Assembly: GCA_002304995.1 (NCBI GenBank)
Contig: DBPV01000106.1
Span: 7,785 to 68,600 of the forward strand
Length of the DNA: 60,816 bases
Origin: Syntrophaceae bacterium UBA1411
GTDB taxonomy: Bacteria; Desulfobacterota; Syntrophia; Syntrophales; Smithellaceae
Reading direction: 5' to 3'
Positions 16,434 to 26,142 of the stretch are shown here, piece by piece. Position numbers and translations under genes: made by a program. Within the stretch, counting starts at the first letter, position 1; each line of letters starts with the position of its first letter. The notes under the pieces are model-generated. The model saw only the letters and a list, made by a program, of their open reading frames with translations, did not search any database and was not told the origin of the DNA.

Positions 16434-18058
16434 CAGCGTAAATCTTCAACGAGGCTGCGGAAGGCCGCTTTGCCGCCAAGGAGCGCCCCTTCGTGGCCGC
16501 CGCCGGGATTGCTCCAGGCGCCGGCCAGATAGAGCCCTTTCACGGGCGTGCGGACGTCCAGGCGGTTCATGAAGGTGTTTTCCCGCGTCTGGTCGAAGCC
16601 GTAAATTGCGCCGGCCGTATTTCCGGTGAAGCGCCGGTTGGAAAGCGGCGTCGCTGCTTCCCGCATCTCGATCATTCCGGACAGGCCGGCAATCAACTGC
16701 TCTTCAACCCGGGCGATGAGCCGGTCGGCCACGCGGTTTTTCTCGCGATTGTAAGCGTCCTTGCGCCCCGCCTCATAGTCCTTTTCAAAGCGCCGCCAGG
16801 GCTCGTATCCGCACAGAAACATGATCGACATCGTGGATTTTCCCTCGGGGGAAAAGCCGGGCACGAGGTTGTCGTAAATCATGCAGGCCACGCCCGCCCT
16901 GTCCGGATCGCCCGCCACCGAGGCCGCATAGCCGGCTTCGGCATCATAGTCCGGATAGAAGTTGACCTCGGCCCGGCGTTCGATTTTCGTGATATCGGTC
17001 CTCAGGCCAAGCCAGACGACAAAGCTCGACAGACTGGGCGAATAAGCGGCCGTGCGCACCCGGTAGGATGCGGTAACGGCTGCGGAGTTTGAAAGCATGG
17101 CCAGCGTCTGGGGAAAGGCGGCGTTGCTGACGACGGCCCGGGCGGAAAACTGTTTGCCGGAGGCTGTCCGGACGCCGCGAACCCCCGTCTCGCCGACTGA
17201 AATTTCCGTCACCCTTTCGTTCAGGAGCAGCACCCCTCCATTATTTGTGATGACATCCGCCAGGGCGTCGCTTAAAGCCTGCGACGTTCCTTTCAGATAA
17301 TAAGCGCCGGAAGAGAGGTACTCGCCGAAGGGAAGCAGATAGTAAAAGGCCGAAAGCCTGGCCGGCGGAAGGCCGTAGTAGCCCCAGGTCTGGCCGATCA
17401 GGAATTTCAACTGCGGATGGTTGAGGTAGAGATTCACCACTTCACCGAGCGTCCGGTTCCGGATGTCCCACATCGTCGGGTAGCGCAGCGGAAAAAGAAT
17501 TTTCAATACCGGCATTCCGTCGCGGTGAAAGCGCTCCATTTCATCCAGGAGGTTTTGCCAGTAGGCGAAAAATTTCAAAAGCCCCTGTTTCTCGGCGGGA
17601 TAAAGCCCGATCAGCATGTCGCGGAAGGCCCCGAGGCCCCGGGGAATCTCCAGCGTCCGGTCCGGAAAGCGGGAGCACCAGGTATGCGCGTGGGGAACAA
17701 AGGTCAAGCGGTCCCGGACGCCCAGCTCCCCGTAAAGCTTTTGCAGCGCCGGCGCGCCGGCCGCCGTGGCGTGCAGCGACACTTCGCAGGTGTAGCGCTG
17801 CTCGGCGCCGCTGCTTCTTTTGAACGACGAGGCATATCCGCCGGGCGCGTAATGCTTTTCCAGAACCAGCGGGCGATAGCCGTTCACGGCCAGGTAGGCG
17901 GCGCAGGAGAGCCCTCCCAATCCCGCCCCGACCACGATGGCATCATACGCGCCGGGCGCCGCCTTTCCGGCGGCCGCGTGGGCCGTCGGCCGCCATTTCA
18001 CCAGCGTCGCCGCCGCGCACAGGCTCATCACTGAAATGAAATTCCGTCTCGTAATCAT
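16433..18058 (-). CDS. Tat-exported FAD-dependent oxidoreductase, phytoene desaturase/retinol saturase-like
   Basis: A 541-residue protein starting at MITRRNF, giving a twin-arginine signal (TRRNFISVM) followed by a hydrophobic stretch and AHA. The mature protein begins with the FAD-binding motif VVGAGLGGLSCAAYLA and an EKHYAPGG segment, and ends with the family motif (GLYLAGAWSNPGGGHEGAL). These mark the carotenoid desaturase/NAD(P)-binding Rossmann group. Export of such a flavoprotein is unusual and the substrate is not evident. A near-consensus promoter lies 65-95 bases before the start. The gene is single. Confidence 0.85.
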   Translation of the reverse strand: MITRRNFISVMSLCAAATLVKWRPTAHAAAGKAAPGAYDAIVVGAGLGGLSCAAYLAVNGYRPLVLEKHYAPGGYASSFKRSSGAEQRYTCEVSLHATAAGAPALQKLYGELGVRDRLTFVPHAHTWCSRFPDRTLEIPRGLGAFRDMLIGLYPAEKQGLLKFFAYWQNLLDEMERFHRDGMPVLKILFPLRYPTMWDIRNRTLGEVVNLYLNHPQLKFLIGQTWGYYGLPPARLSAFYYLLPFGEYLSSGAYYLKGTSQALSDALADVITNNGGVLLLNERVTEISVGETGVRGVRTASGKQFSARAVVSNAAFPQTLAMLSNSAAVTASYRVRTAAYSPSLSSFVVWLGLRTDITKIERRAEVNFYPDYDAEAGYAASVAGDPDRAGVACMIYDNLVPGFSPEGKSTMSIMFLCGYEPWRRFEKDYEAGRKDAYNREKNRVADRLIARVEEQLIAGLSGMIEMREAATPLSNRRFTGNTAGAIYGFDQTRENTFMNRLDVRTPVKGLYLAGAWSNPGGGHEGALLGGKAAFRSLVEDLR

Positions 18059-18123
18059 GCGTTTATCCTCGCGGGCCAATAAGGGTTCGACCTTCCGGAA
18101 AAAAATCAGCCCGATTGACGATC

Positions 18124-18152
18124 AGTATAAAAAACGAGCTACGACCTGTCAA
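18124..18152 (-). promoter_or_regulatory. Sigma-70-type promoter for the Tat flavoprotein gene
   Basis: Read on the minus strand, TTGACA and TATACT are separated by 17 bases, about 65 bases before the start codon. Both hexamers are close to consensus. Confidence 0.7.
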
Positions 18153-18199
18153 TGGCGGAGTGCGGCGGAGTGCGGTCCCGAAAGACATCGGCGGCGCGC

Positions 18200-18227
18200 T
18201 TGATTTTCCAGTGCCGAAGATTATTTT
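18200..18227 (+). promoter_or_regulatory. Candidate promoter for the zinc-finger gene and its downstream genes
   Basis: TTGATT and TATTTT are 16 bases apart, about 107 bases upstream of the ATG at 18335. The match is moderate. Confidence 0.35.
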
Positions 18228-18334
18228 AATTCGACGAAAGGGAAACGCGGCCTCGGTTTCAAAGCGCGCTTGTTCGAGGCGGCTTTTCCTGATATTAGAA
18301 CATTCGGAAAAGAACAAGATGGAGGAAATACGCT

Positions 18335-18595
18335 ATGAACTGTCCTGTCTGCAGCAACGTTCAACTGGTGATGACGGAAAGAAAGGGAATCGAAATCGAT
18401 TATTGCCCGCAGTGCCGGGGCGTGTGGCTCGACCGCGGGGAGCTCGACAAAATTATCGACCGCTCCGCGAACGAACTGCGTGAAGAGGAAAACAGGCGCT
18501 ACGACAGGCCCGCCGAAAAACACCGCTACAAAGATGACGACGATAAACATTCCTATAAACGGAGAAAGAGCATCTGGTCGGAAATTTTCGACTGA
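18335..18595 (+). CDS. zf-TFIIB zinc-finger domain protein
   Basis: An 86-residue protein with two CxxC knuckles, CPVCSNVQLV at the N terminus and YCPQCRGVWLDRGEL around residue 23. This is the TFIIB-type zinc ribbon of the COG3809 family. The second half is highly charged with a run of acidic residues followed by lysines and arginines. Function is unknown; nucleic-acid or protein binding is possible. GGAGG precedes the ATG. It begins a same-strand series with the next two genes. Confidence 0.85.
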   Translation: MNCPVCSNVQLVMTERKGIEIDYCPQCRGVWLDRGELDKIIDRSANELREEENRRYDRPAEKHRYKDDDDKHSYKRRKSIWSEIFD

Positions 18596-18613
18596 GGCGC
18601 AAAACATCCATCC

Positions 18614-19105
18614 ATGACGAGAAAAGCCCTGCAAATCTATTTTGCCGGCGCGATCCGGGCGGGACGCGCCGATGCGGTACTTTACGCGGCGCTGATTTCC
18701 GAGCTCAAAGCGTTCGGCGCCGTCCTCACCGAACATGTCGGAGATCCGGCGCTTTCCGAGGCGGGCGGCGACGGCCCCGACGACCGGCACATCCACGACC
18801 GGGACATGGCCTGGCTTCGAAACTGCGACTGCGTGGTGGCGGAAGTTTCGACGCCGTCTCTGGGCGTCGGTTACGAACTGGCCTGGGCGACAGCGTTCGA
18901 AAAACCCGTCCTGTGCCTGTATCGCAGCGCGGCCGGCCGTCCTCTCTCCGCCATGATTGCCGGCAGCCCGGGCATTTCGACTGCTTCCTACACGTCGCTT
19001 GCGGAGGCCAAAACCATCGTGCGGGAATTCGTCGGGCCGTTTGCTGAAAACGGTCCCGCGCCGCCGAGGACCGCAGTCTCCCGAAAAACCGGTAGAATGA
19101 AATGA
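18614..19105 (+). CDS. Nucleoside 2-deoxyribosyltransferase/DNPH1-like hydrolase
   Basis: A 163-residue protein similar to the RCL/DNPH1 group. It begins with IYFAGAIRAGR, has HIHDRDMAWLRNCD with the active-site acidic region, VAEVSTPSLGVGYELAW with the conserved serine and glutamate, and FEKPVLCLYR. DNPH1 enzymes hydrolyse the glycosidic bond of deoxynucleoside monophosphates, cleaning non-standard nucleotides. The last ~20 residues are basic and unstructured. The end overlaps the next start by four bases, implying translational coupling. Confidence 0.82.
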   Translation: MTRKALQIYFAGAIRAGRADAVLYAALISELKAFGAVLTEHVGDPALSEAGGDGPDDRHIHDRDMAWLRNCDCVVAEVSTPSLGVGYELAWATAFEKPVLCLYRSAAGRPLSAMIAGSPGISTASYTSLAEAKTIVREFVGPFAENGPAPPRTAVSRKTGRMK

Positions 19106-20928
19106 CCATCCTTTTGGAATTGCTTTCCCCCGCGGGCGACGCCGACATCGGCATGGCCGCCATCGACGCCGGCGCGGACGCCGTGTACATCGGAGCGCCC
19201 CGGTTCAGCGCCCGGGCCGCCGCGGGCGTGAGCGCCGCGGATCTGGAAAGGCTCATCAAACACGCGCACCTCTACCGGTCCAGGGTCTACGTGGCGCTCA
19301 ACACCATTCTTACGGATGCGGAGCTGGCTGAAGCGCTGGACATCATCCGGGAAATTGACGCGCTCGGCGCCGACGGCCTGATCCTTCAGGACGCGGGCCT
19401 GCTTGAAATGGACCTGCCGCCGATTCCGCTGATCGCCAGCACGCAGATGCACAACAGCACACCGGAAAAAGTGAAGTTTCTGGAAGACGCGGGCTTTTGG
19501 CGGGTGATCCTGGCCCGGGAGCTTTCGCTTCACGACATTGCCGGCATCCGCCGTCAAACCCGGACCATCGAACTGGAAGCGTTCGTTCACGGTGCGCTTT
19601 GCGTTTCGTACAGCGGGCAGTGTTACATGAGCCAGGCCGTGGCCGGCCGCAGCGGCAACCGCGGCGTCTGCGCCCAGCCCTGCCGCTCGCACTACACGCT
19701 GATCGACGGCGCCGGCCGGCCGATCGTGCAGAATTCATATCTGCTTTCGCTCCGGGATATGAACCGCCTGGCCGCCCTGCCGGATCTGATTGCGGCGGGC
19801 GTCACGTCCTTCAAAATCGAAGGACGGTACAAGGGAATTTCCTATGTGAAGAATGTCACCGCCGCCTACCGGCAGGCCATCGACCGTTTCATCGACGGGC
19901 ACCCGGAATACCGGCGCGCCGGCTCCGGCGCCTGCGCATTTGACTTTACGCCCGACGTGCACCGCACCTTCAACCGCGGCTACACCTCCTATTTTTTGTC
20001 GGGAAGGCAGGAAAAAATCGCCTCTCTCCACACGCCCAAATCCATCGGGCAGCCTCTCGGAAAAATCACCGCTCTGGGCAGGGATTGTTTTCAGGCGGAC
20101 GTCTCCGGCCTGCAAAACGGCGACGGGCTGTGCTTCTTCACACGGCGAAACGAACTGGCCGGCTTTCGCGTGGAGCGCGTGGAAAAGGGCAGGATCTTTC
20201 CCGGCAGCATGAAGGATCTGGAAACGGGTGTCGTCCTGTACCGCAACTTCGACGCGGCGTTTGAAAGAATCCTGAAAAAAGCGACAGGAAACCGCCGCAT
20301 CGCCGTGGAGCTGGATTTTCAGCAGGATCCTTCCGGCATCCGGCTTACGGCGCAAGATGAAGACGGCTGCACCGCCGAGGTTAAAAGAGACATCGCCTTC
20401 ACCAGGCCGCGCTCAGGGGAAAAAGCCCGGGAGGAAATTCAAAAACACCTCACCCGGGCCGGCAACACGCCCTACCGGATCACGAAGCTTGCAATCGCAC
20501 CGCGAAAGCCTGGTTTTCTTTCCGCAAGTCTTCTCAATGGTCTGCGCCGCGACGTTCTGGAAAAGCTCACGGCCGGCCGGCTTGCCGTCTATCCGCGGCG
20601 GAGCGTTCCCTTTTCCCCCAACGATGCGCCTTATCCGCAAAAGTCGCTCGACTTTTGCGCCAATGTGCTCAATGCAAAGGCGCGGCAATTCTATGAACGC
20701 CACGGCGCAACCGTTGCGGAGCCGGCTTTTGAAACCCTTCCCTCAGTCGCCGGCAAGACGATCATGACCGCGCGCTACTGCATCCGCTATCAGCTGGAGA
20801 TGTGCCCCAAGGGGCAAGCCCCGGAAAACACCGTTCCGGAGCCGCTCCGTCTCAGGGACGCCCACCACGTTTATCGCCTGGAGTTCGACTGCCGGACGTG
20901 CCGGATGAAAGTGGTCCTGGAAAAATGA
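19102..20928 (+). CDS. Peptidase U32 family protein (RlhA/YhbU-like)
   Basis: A 608-residue protein with a TIM-barrel-like N-terminal half (ELLSPAGDAD, DAVYIGAPRFSAR) and the U32 signature AFVHGALCVSYSGQCYMS around residue 160, followed by NRGVCAQPCR. The C-terminal half holds a collagenase-like domain and ends with cysteines (FDCRTCRMKV) that may bind an Fe-S cluster or zinc. Bacterial members include RlhA, which hydroxylates a cytidine of 23S rRNA, and ubiquinone-hydroxylation accessory proteins, so proteolysis should not be assumed. It overlaps the upstream gene by four bases. Confidence 0.85.
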   Translation: MTILLELLSPAGDADIGMAAIDAGADAVYIGAPRFSARAAAGVSAADLERLIKHAHLYRSRVYVALNTILTDAELAEALDIIREIDALGADGLILQDAGLLEMDLPPIPLIASTQMHNSTPEKVKFLEDAGFWRVILARELSLHDIAGIRRQTRTIELEAFVHGALCVSYSGQCYMSQAVAGRSGNRGVCAQPCRSHYTLIDGAGRPIVQNSYLLSLRDMNRLAALPDLIAAGVTSFKIEGRYKGISYVKNVTAAYRQAIDRFIDGHPEYRRAGSGACAFDFTPDVHRTFNRGYTSYFLSGRQEKIASLHTPKSIGQPLGKITALGRDCFQADVSGLQNGDGLCFFTRRNELAGFRVERVEKGRIFPGSMKDLETGVVLYRNFDAAFERILKKATGNRRIAVELDFQQDPSGIRLTAQDEDGCTAEVKRDIAFTRPRSGEKAREEIQKHLTRAGNTPYRITKLAIAPRKPGFLSASLLNGLRRDVLEKLTAGRLAVYPRRSVPFSPNDAPYPQKSLDFCANVLNAKARQFYERHGATVAEPAFETLPSVAGKTIMTARYCIRYQLEMCPKGQAPENTVPEPLRLRDAHHVYRLEFDCRTCRMKVVLEK

Positions 20929-20988
20929 CGGCCGGACATCCGGTTGATTTCGACAAGGCAACCTGCCGCCGCGACGGGGGCCGGAATT

Positions 20989-23628
20989 TTACTGATCCAG
21001 GACTTCCCGGATCTTGCGCAGCAGGGTATTGATCGGCGACGGCTTGGGAATGAAGTGCAGGCCTTTTTCCAGCACGCCTTGCCTGGCGATCAGATCCTCC
21101 GGATAGCCGCTGGTGAAAATAGCCTTGATCCGCGGATTGAGGCGTCTGGCTTCGTCTAAAACTTCTCTCCCGTTCTTCCCCGGCATGATGACATCGAGGA
21201 CCAGGAGATCGATCCGGTTCTTGCAGGAAGCAAATTCCCGGACGGCCTTTTCTCCGTCTTCCGCCGCGATGACCGTGTAGCCGAATTTCTTTAAAACGTT
21301 CGTGTTCATCTCCCGCAGGGCATCGTTGTCCTCGGCCAGCAGAACGGTTTCCGTTCCGCCGACAACCGTTTCATGGATTTCCGCAATTCTGTCTTTTGCA
21401 TTTTCGCCTTCCGTAACCGGAAAGAGTATCCGGAATGCCGTTCCCCGGCCTGGTTCGCTGTAAACGCTGATGTGGCCGTTATTTTGTTTCACGATGCCGT
21501 AAACGATAGCCAGTCCGAGGCCGGTTCCCTCGCCGCGGTCCTTGGTGGTGAAGAAGGGCTCGAAGATCCTTTTCTGAATGTCGTGAGCGATGCCTTCGCC
21601 CGTGTCGCTGACCCTGATCACCGCGTATGGCCCGGCTGTTTCGCCGCCTGCCGGCGGAATACCGCTCACCGCGCTGTCGGCCAGCGCCGTTTCGATGACG
21701 AGATCGCCTCCTTCAGGCATGGCGTCGCGCGCATTGGTCGCCAGGTTCATTAAAATTTGTTCGATCTGGATGATGTCCGCGTAAATCCACAGCGGTCTTT
21801 CCAGGAGGCTGGTTTTGAGTACAATGTCCTCGCCGATGATGCGCGTGAGGAACTTGTTTATTTTGCTGATGCACGCGTTGAGGTCCATCACCTTGGGATG
21901 GATGATCTGTTTTCTGCTGAAGGCCAGCAGGCTCTGGGTCAGGTTGGAGGCCATTTCCGCGGAAGCCAGAATGTGGTCCAGGTAGGCGCGGTGGGGATCA
22001 TCCAGCTTCATTTTATTCTGCATGAGACTGCCGTATCCGATAATGGCGCCGAGAATATTGTTGAAGTCGTGGGCAATACCGCCCGCAAGCTGCCCGATGG
22101 ATTCCATCTTCTGGACCTGGTAAAGCTGCGCCTGAAGCTTTTGTCTCTCCTCTTCGGCCTGTCTGCGCTCGGTGATGTCGCGCACGATGGCCAGAACGCA
22201 ATCCGCTCCCTTCACCTGCGTGGCCGACAGGACCACTTCGCTCCAGAAGAGCTCGCCGTTTTTTCTTCTGCAGAGATATTCAAAGTTCTGCGGCCCTTCG
22301 CTCACGGCCTTATGGACCCAGACCAGCGCTTCCCGGATGGTGTAGGGAGATGTTCCGGCGGTGAGCCTCTGGACATCCAGATTCATGACCTCTTCCCGGC
22401 CGTAGCCGAACATTTCGATGGCGGTGCTGTTGAGTTCAATGATTTTGTCCCCGGCAATGTCATACAGCAAAATGGCGTCCTTGGTCGCATTGAAAATGTT
22501 TCTGTAGCTGCTTTCGCTTTCGACAAGCGCCTCTTCGCGGGTTTTCAGCTTCCGGGCCATGGCGTCAAAGGCCTGCCCCAGCCCGCCGATTTCCCCGCCG
22601 GCGACGCGTTCGGATATCCGGACATTCAAATCGCCGTCGGCCATCTTTTGCGAAGCCTTTTCCAGCTCGGTAATGCGGTCCGCAATGGAGCGTCTGCCGA
22701 TGAACCAGGCAACGATGACGGCGATGCACAGAAAAACGGTAAACAGCGCCAGGTTGCGAAACAGGATGCGGTTGGCATCGGCCAGGACGCCTTCGACGGG
22801 AACGCCGACCCGAATGTACAGATAAGGGGACTCTTCGCCTGCAAGCTTCAGTTTGCGATAGCTGAGAATGCTCCGTTTGCCGGTGATGGCCCGAACGTCC
22901 GAGGAGGTATGGACGTCCGGCCCCTCCTTCATCTGTCGGAACAACTCATTATCGTAAGGTTTCCCGATGTATTTTTCTGGCTCACCGGTGTTGTACAAAA
23001 CGATTCCCTTATGGTCCAGAATTACGAAGCCGCTTTCGGGCGGCAATCCGGAACGGACCAACGCCTGCTTGTAATATTCGAGCACGAAGCCCACGATGAT
23101 GACGCCGTCGATGGCGCCGCGCCCGTTGCGAAACGCATGCGCGATGTTGAAAGTGGGATGCGTTGTAATCCGGCTGTGGATGTATTCCCCCGCTGACAGC
23201 CGGCCGCTCGCCATTGCGTTTTGAAAGTATCTCCTGTCGGATACATTGATGGAGTGTCCGCCGGGAATGGCATGGGCCCAGACCTGTCCGTCGGGGTCGG
23301 CGATGAGAATATTGGAATACTGGGGGTTGAGCCTCTGAATATTGATCAGAACCTGCGACATGCGCTCCTTGTTGCGGGACTGGACATCCGGCAACTGGGT
23401 CAGCGCGATAATCAACTGCTGGGCGGAGGTCATCAGATTCTGCTGCTCGGCCGCGATATTTTCGGCCAGGCGCTGCGTTTGCAGGCGGGCGTCGTTGACG
23501 GCCGCGTTTCTCATGGTGACGCCCGAATAGATGATGATACCCATGGCAGGGACGGCGACAATGGACGTGAGAATCAGAATCTGCGTTCTGATCGACACGC
23601 GCCTAAATGAGGACATCAGGTTTTTCAT
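20989..23628 (-). CDS. Membrane hybrid sensor histidine kinase (dCACHE-HAMP-PAS-HisKA-HATPase-REC)
   Basis: A protein of ~879 residues. TM1 (~10-35), a periplasmic dCACHE-type sensor (~40-290), TM2 (~300-325), HAMP, PAS (~395-510), HisKA with the phosphoacceptor in GGIAHDFNNILG, HATPase (NLATNARDAMPEGG, DTGEGI, GEGTGLGL), and a C-terminal receiver domain with aspartate in DLLVLDVIMPGKNG. All catalytic motifs are intact. It should sense an extracellular small molecule and pass phosphate to its own receiver. No separate response regulator is adjacent. I chose the MKNLMSS start because the longer frame adds residues without family character. Confidence 0.9.
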   Translation of the reverse strand: MKNLMSSFRRVSIRTQILILTSIVAVPAMGIIIYSGVTMRNAAVNDARLQTQRLAENIAAEQQNLMTSAQQLIIALTQLPDVQSRNKERMSQVLINIQRLNPQYSNILIADPDGQVWAHAIPGGHSINVSDRRYFQNAMASGRLSAGEYIHSRITTHPTFNIAHAFRNGRGAIDGVIIVGFVLEYYKQALVRSGLPPESGFVILDHKGIVLYNTGEPEKYIGKPYDNELFRQMKEGPDVHTSSDVRAITGKRSILSYRKLKLAGEESPYLYIRVGVPVEGVLADANRILFRNLALFTVFLCIAVIVAWFIGRRSIADRITELEKASQKMADGDLNVRISERVAGGEIGGLGQAFDAMARKLKTREEALVESESSYRNIFNATKDAILLYDIAGDKIIELNSTAIEMFGYGREEVMNLDVQRLTAGTSPYTIREALVWVHKAVSEGPQNFEYLCRRKNGELFWSEVVLSATQVKGADCVLAIVRDITERRQAEEERQKLQAQLYQVQKMESIGQLAGGIAHDFNNILGAIIGYGSLMQNKMKLDDPHRAYLDHILASAEMASNLTQSLLAFSRKQIIHPKVMDLNACISKINKFLTRIIGEDIVLKTSLLERPLWIYADIIQIEQILMNLATNARDAMPEGGDLVIETALADSAVSGIPPAGGETAGPYAVIRVSDTGEGIAHDIQKRIFEPFFTTKDRGEGTGLGLAIVYGIVKQNNGHISVYSEPGRGTAFRILFPVTEGENAKDRIAEIHETVVGGTETVLLAEDNDALREMNTNVLKKFGYTVIAAEDGEKAVREFASCKNRIDLLVLDVIMPGKNGREVLDEARRLNPRIKAIFTSGYPEDLIARQGVLEKGLHFIPKPSPINTLLRKIREVLDQ

Positions 23629-24147
23629 CGGCCGGGATTCCGCACAAAATACCGCATTTCTGCATCGCTTCCGCAACTTAATCGATAGCCGTCATGGCCG
23701 GACGACACTCTTGCGCATGTCCAACTGCCGTCCGTGCCGAAAACAAGAGCGGCATCGGCACAGACAAACGAGCCGCGCTTTTTTGATTCTTCCCACAAAT
23801 AAGCTAATCGGCATTTCTCCCGATTATTTTGAATTTCTCTTCCGTCGCCAGTATCAGTATAAGAAACGCCCCTTTGCGAGTCAAGGCGATTTTGGCCGTA
23901 AAATATTGTTTATGTTTGGAAAGACGTCTAAAGAAATAACCGCTCCGCTTTTCTGCTTCTTCGAATCGCCGGCCATCGCCGCAGACGAAAACCGCGCCCG
24001 GCGAAAAGAATTGAAAACCGCAACAAATCCGATATAGTGTTATCCGCCTGCGGAAAGCGCCTGCCTCGGGAAAAGCGCCGACCCGCCCGCTCACCGTATC
24101 GCCTGCACCGGGCAGGGCAGGAAAAAACTGGAGTCGAGGAAACAGCC
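23629..24147. other. 519-base non-coding gap between divergent genes
   Basis: No gene is supported here; short open frames lack ribosome sites and family features. The part at ~23780-23930 is AT-richer. A sigma-70-type promoter lies at 24011-24038 for the rightward CoA-transferase gene. I see no RNA gene, repeat or obvious hairpin with a T tract. Confidence 0.6.
24011..24038 (+). promoter_or_regulatory. Promoter for the fused CoA-transferase gene
   Basis: TTGAAA and TATAGT are 16 bases apart, each 5 of 6 to consensus. The predicted transcript has a leader of ~100 bases. Confidence 0.6.
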
Positions 24148-25923
24148 ATGACGGGAAAATTTCAGGACCTGATTGAAAGCACATTTGCCTTGAGAGAAAA
24201 CGAAGGCGAGGACAAGGTCGTCGACCTTCGGGAGGCGGTCGCGCGCTCCATCCGGCCGGGACAGAAGATCCACATCGCGGCGACGCACTGCTCGCCCGGT
24301 GCGGCCGTGCTCGAGATCGCCCGCCAATACTCCGGACAAAAGCCGGAGTTCACGCTCATCATGCGGGGCATCCGGGACACGGCCGTCATCCTGGTGCACC
24401 TGGAACTGGCCAAAAAGATCATCACCTCTTTTTCGGGCAACGTCTATCCCTGGTACGGCCCCAACGCCGTCTGCCAGAAGGCTTACGCCGAAAAAAAGGT
24501 GGAGCTGGAAGACTGGACGATCCTCACCTTTCCGCTGAGACTGATGGCGGGCGCGTTCGGCGTTGAAGCGATCACGACCAAGTCGCTCATCGGCAGCACC
24601 ATGGCGGAAAGGAACCGGCATGCATTCACCGTCATCGACGATCCCTTCGGCAGCGGCAACCCCATCGGGCTTCTTCAAGCCCTTCATCCCGACATCTCGA
24701 TCGTGCACGGCCTTGCCGCCGACCGGGAGGGAAACACCATCCTCACCGCCCCTTACAGCGAAAGCGTTTGGGGCGCGAAGGCCAGCCGGGGCGGCGCCAT
24801 CGTCACCGTGGAGCGGCTGGTTTCGACCGACTTCATACGAAAGCACGCGCACCTGGTGAAACTGCCGGCCTGTCTGGTTAAGTCCGTTTCCGTCGTGCCG
24901 CAGGGCGCGCATCCCGGAGGCGTTTGGAACGCGGGCCTGGATACATTCGAGGCCTATGCCGAAGACTACGACTTCATGACCGACTTCAACCGCGCGTGCA
25001 AGGATCCGGCGGCGCTCGACACGTGGATCGACCGCTGGGTGCGGCAATGCCCCTCCTTTGACGATTACCGGACCAAACTCGGCGCGGACAGAGTGAGAAG
25101 GCTCAAGGAGGCCGCCCGGGAAAACGCCTGGCTGCACCGCCTGCACGATCTCGAGGATCGCATTTCGCCCGCGGCGCCATACAACGACATCGAGCGAATG
25201 GTGATCGTCGCCTCGCGGGTGCTGCAATCCCGGATTCCGGCCGAAGGCCACAAAACTGTGCTGGCGGGCGCCGGCACGGCCAATCTCGCGGCCTGGCTCG
25301 CCAAGTACCGCCTGCGGGAAGAAGGCTACCCGGTCGAGCTTCTGGTGGAGCTGGGCTACTTCGGCAACTCCCCCCGGCCCGCCGAGCCCTTTCTGCTCAA
25401 TTTTGAAAATTTCGCCACCTGCAAGATGCTCACGGAGACGCTGGACACACTGGGCGTTTTCACCTGCGGCGCGACCAACCGCTGCATCGGCGTTCTCGGA
25501 GCGGCCCAGATCGACAAGGACGGCAACATCAATTCCCACTGGATTTCCGACGACCTGTACATCACCGGCTCCGGCGGCGCCAACGACGTCGCCACGGGCG
25601 CCCGTGAAACGCTGGTCGTGATGCAGCACTCCCGGGAGCGCCTGCTGGAGCGCGTCCCTTTTGTCACCGCGCCCGGCAATCGGGTGAAAACCCTGGTTTC
25701 AACCAGGGGGCTTTTTGAAAAGCCCGCGGGCGGCGGCGAATTCATTCTGACGGGCTACTTCGCCGAGGAGAACCGCCTCCGGGAAGAGATCCTCCGGGAA
25801 ATCAGGGAAACCTGCGGCTGGCCGCTTAAAATTGCGCCCGATCCCGCGCCGATTCCGCCTCCGACCTCCGAAGAGCTGAGGCTTTTGCGCATCTTCGATC
25901 CGCAGCGATTCTATCTGAAATGA
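24148..25923 (+). CDS. Fused two-subunit CoA-transferase (glutaconate CoA-transferase-like)
   Basis: A 591-residue protein with two tandem CoA-transferase lobes. The first (~30-290) has HIAATHCSPGAA and the GctA-like segment SVWGAKASRGGAI with PQGAHPGG. The second (~340-575) is GctB-like, with GVLGAAQIDKDGNIN and a glycine-rich GSGGANDVATGA. Such enzymes move CoA between carboxylic acids. The actual acid is not readable from sequence. ATG 24148 follows GAGGAAACAGCC; the upstream extension is not conserved-looking. It precedes a phenylacetate-CoA ligase/IorAB operon that has its own promoter, so a role in activating or releasing acids from amino-acid or aromatic oxidation is inferred. Confidence 0.82.
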   Translation: MTGKFQDLIESTFALRENEGEDKVVDLREAVARSIRPGQKIHIAATHCSPGAAVLEIARQYSGQKPEFTLIMRGIRDTAVILVHLELAKKIITSFSGNVYPWYGPNAVCQKAYAEKKVELEDWTILTFPLRLMAGAFGVEAITTKSLIGSTMAERNRHAFTVIDDPFGSGNPIGLLQALHPDISIVHGLAADREGNTILTAPYSESVWGAKASRGGAIVTVERLVSTDFIRKHAHLVKLPACLVKSVSVVPQGAHPGGVWNAGLDTFEAYAEDYDFMTDFNRACKDPAALDTWIDRWVRQCPSFDDYRTKLGADRVRRLKEAARENAWLHRLHDLEDRISPAAPYNDIERMVIVASRVLQSRIPAEGHKTVLAGAGTANLAAWLAKYRLREEGYPVELLVELGYFGNSPRPAEPFLLNFENFATCKMLTETLDTLGVFTCGATNRCIGVLGAAQIDKDGNINSHWISDDLYITGSGGANDVATGARETLVVMQHSRERLLERVPFVTAPGNRVKTLVSTRGLFEKPAGGGEFILTGYFAEENRLREEILREIRETCGWPLKIAPDPAPIPPPTSEELRLLRIFDPQRFYLK

Positions 25924-26002
25924 AGCTCTGCGCCGGCGGCCCCGCCAAAGCTCCCGCAAGGAAACCCGCTTCGTACAAATCAAACCGGCAACGGATATTC
26001 CC

Positions 26003-26031
26003 TTGACGTCCCGCGCGACTCTACATATACT
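26003..26031 (+). promoter_or_regulatory. Strong sigma-70-type promoter for paaK-iorAB
   Basis: TTGACG and TATACT with a 17-base spacer, about 110 bases before the ligase start. Confidence 0.75.
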
Positions 26032-26142
26032 CGCGCCGCGCCGCCGAAGGCCCGGGGGACCTTTCCGGCGGAGGAACAGAATATCTGCTGAATCATTCCG
26101 GACGCCCCGGCAATGCTTCAGCCGTTTTCGAGGTAATACATC

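Noticed and set aside
19102..20928. U32 protein as a secreted collagenase or virulence protease
   Set aside because: No signal peptide, and characterised bacterial relatives act in RNA or quinone hydroxylation, so a protease label is not supported.
21757..23196. Plus-strand open frame opposite the hybrid kinase
   Set aside because: No recognisable domain and full overlap with a kinase whose motifs are intact.
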